From Gammaproteobacteria bacterium (GTDB lineage Bacteria; Pseudomonadota; Gammaproteobacteria; Competibacterales; Competibacteraceae), in the NCBI GenBank assembly GCA_020047885.1, contig JAIFNF010000213.1:1-5462 (forward strand): a stretch of DNA of 5,462 nucleotides, read 5' to 3'. The position numbers and the translations under genes were made by a program. How positions within the stretch are numbered: the stretch's first letter is position 1; every line of letters begins with the position of its first letter. Of the stretch, positions 4,460 to 5,462 are shown piece after piece. The notes under the pieces were generated by a model. It worked only from the letters and a program-made list of their open reading frames with translations, was not told the DNA's origin and did no database searches.

Positions 4460-5462
4460 AACTGACGCGCCTTGCTCTTCGCAAGCTTGAATCTGGCCAG
4501 CATCTGACGGCGGGTGGGATTCGGTTTGACCGGCTGGCGGGTGGCGATGGGCGGTTTACCGTGGAAATTATGGTTGACCGGGTACGCATTCATCGCGTGG
4601 TGGGGCTGGAATCGGCAGGGGTGACGCTGACTCAGGCGGAACAATTCATCGATCAGTTGCGGGCGGATGCGCGGCGGGATCGGTTGAGTTTGCCAGCGGG
4701 CAGGAAGGTGGCGCTCGGGTTTTCGGCGGCGGCGGATGAATACCTCAAGCGCATGGAATCCGGGGGCGGGCGGAATGTGCTGCAAAAGCGCCAGCAACTG
4801 AATCAGCATCTCAAGCCGTTCCTGGGAGACAAGCCGTTATCCCGAATTGTGGCGTTTGATCTTCAGCGGTATGTGAAGCAACGCCAGGGGGAATGTGCGG
4901 CGGCGGCAACCATCAACAGCGAACTGGCGGCGCTCTCGCATCTGCTGCACCGCGCCATTGAGTGGGGCTGGATGGATCGGATGGTGAAGGTGCCGCGGTT
5001 GCGGGAAGACAATCGGCGACTGATCTATCTGACGCAGGAACAGATTGACCGGCTGTTGGACGCGGCGCGGGCGGATGTCTGTTGGGAGATTTACCCGTTC
5101 ATCCTGATTGGCCTGCATACGTCGATGCGGCGGATGGAGATTCTATCAATCCGTTGGGCGCACGTGGATTTGCCGCGGCGGGTGATTCATATTCCGAAAG
5201 CGAAAGCGGGCGCCAGGGATCAACCGATCACGGCGGGGCTGGCCGATTACCTCGGGGAGCTGCGGGGCATGATGCCGGGGGCTGAATGGTTATTCCCGAC
5301 TGAAGACAGCGCCAGCGGTCATCGGGTGGCGATAGAAAAACCGTTTCGGCGGGTCGTGGCGGCGGCGGGTTTGAATCCCAAGGAAATCACGCGCCATACG
5401 TTGCGCCATACGGCGATTACGCACCTGGTGCAGTCCGGTGTGGATTTGCCGACGGTACAGCG
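4456..5462 (+). CDS. Tyrosine recombinase/integrase, truncated by window edge
   Basis: 335 complete codons are present. The ATG (4456-4458) overlaps the preceding stop and has GGAGGA ahead. Residues 1-80 look like an arm-type DNA-binding region, about 85-180 the core-binding SAM-like domain (AADEYLKRM, then TINSELAALSHLLHRAIEWG), and 190 onward the catalytic domain. Catalytic residues visible: R225 in TSMRRMEIL, the hairpin lysine probably K250 (IPKAKAG), and H314-x-x-R317 in HTLRHTAIT. The second His/Trp and the nucleophilic Tyr should lie in the missing 3' part. The enzyme would integrate and excise the element by site-specific recombination, normally at an att site close to one end of the gene. 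The attachment site would be expected just beyond the right edge. Very confident family, incomplete gene. Confidence 0.93.
   Translation, partial: MKLTRLALRKLESGQHLTAGGIRFDRLAGGDGRFTVEIMVDRVRIHRVVGLESAGVTLTQAEQFIDQLRADARRDRLSLPAGRKVALGFSAAADEYLKRMESGGGRNVLQKRQQLNQHLKPFLGDKPLSRIVAFDLQRYVKQRQGECAAAATINSELAALSHLLHRAIEWGWMDRMVKVPRLREDNRRLIYLTQEQIDRLLDAARADVCWEIYPFILIGLHTSMRRMEILSIRWAHVDLPRRVIHIPKAKAGARDQPITAGLADYLGELRGMMPGAEWLFPTEDSASGHRVAIEKPFRRVVAAAGLNPKEITRHTLRHTAITHLVQSGVDLPTVQ

Noticed and set aside
4348..4809. - strand ORFs opposite the RHH and integrase genes
   Set aside because: They are composed of Arg/Pro-rich shadow sequence opposite well-supported coding regions.

Overview
The window reads as part of a compact integrative genetic element: either a phage satellite (P4, PICI or PICMI type) or a small integrative plasmid. 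Base composition is mostly GC-rich with Shine-Dalgarno sites of the GGAGG type, which suggests a proteobacterium, plausibly a gammaproteobacterium. That host assignment is a soft impression and not a measurement.

Layout. Two operons diverge from an AT-rich control region at about 3796-3916. The leftward (- strand) operon runs alpA-like regulator (3541-3795), two unrecognised small genes in ATGA overlap (3172-3456 and 2918-3175), a 130-base untranslated leader (2788-2917), a large TOPRIM primase/helicase replication protein (190-2787), and a small TubC-docking-like ORF that runs off the left edge (1-190). The rightward (+ strand) operon holds a ribbon-helix-helix-like protein (3917-4459) in ATGA overlap with a tyrosine integrase (4456 to the right edge). 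The integrase is cut by the window before its final catalytic motifs.

How the parts could work together. The integrase inserts and excises the element. The AlpA-like protein typically acts as an excision or activation switch. The primase/helicase replicates the excised circle. The divergent control region has a good sigma70 promoter for the alpA operon (TTGACT, 17 bp, TTTAAT) with a GTATC-N7-GATAC palindrome at its start point, a natural operator for one of the two element-encoded DNA-binding proteins.

The most interesting part is the leader of the primase gene. It holds four segments that can pair in two mutually exclusive ways. One fold buries the primase Shine-Dalgarno sequence in a hairpin followed by TTTTT. 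The other fold frees it. On the opposite strand the same DNA carries a plausible promoter and a strong intrinsic terminator, predicting an antisense RNA of about 60-65 nt that covers the anti-terminator segment. This is the logic of antisense-RNA attenuation known for pT181/pIP501-type plasmid rep genes, and it also recalls the P4 CI RNA immunity system. Here it would act on a satellite-type primase. A second notable feature is a pair of inverted clusters of 9-bp repeats inside the 3' end of the primase gene.

No tRNA, rRNA, CRISPR array or insertion sequence was seen. The longest stretches without a gene are the 130-base leader and the 121-base divergent region, both annotated below.
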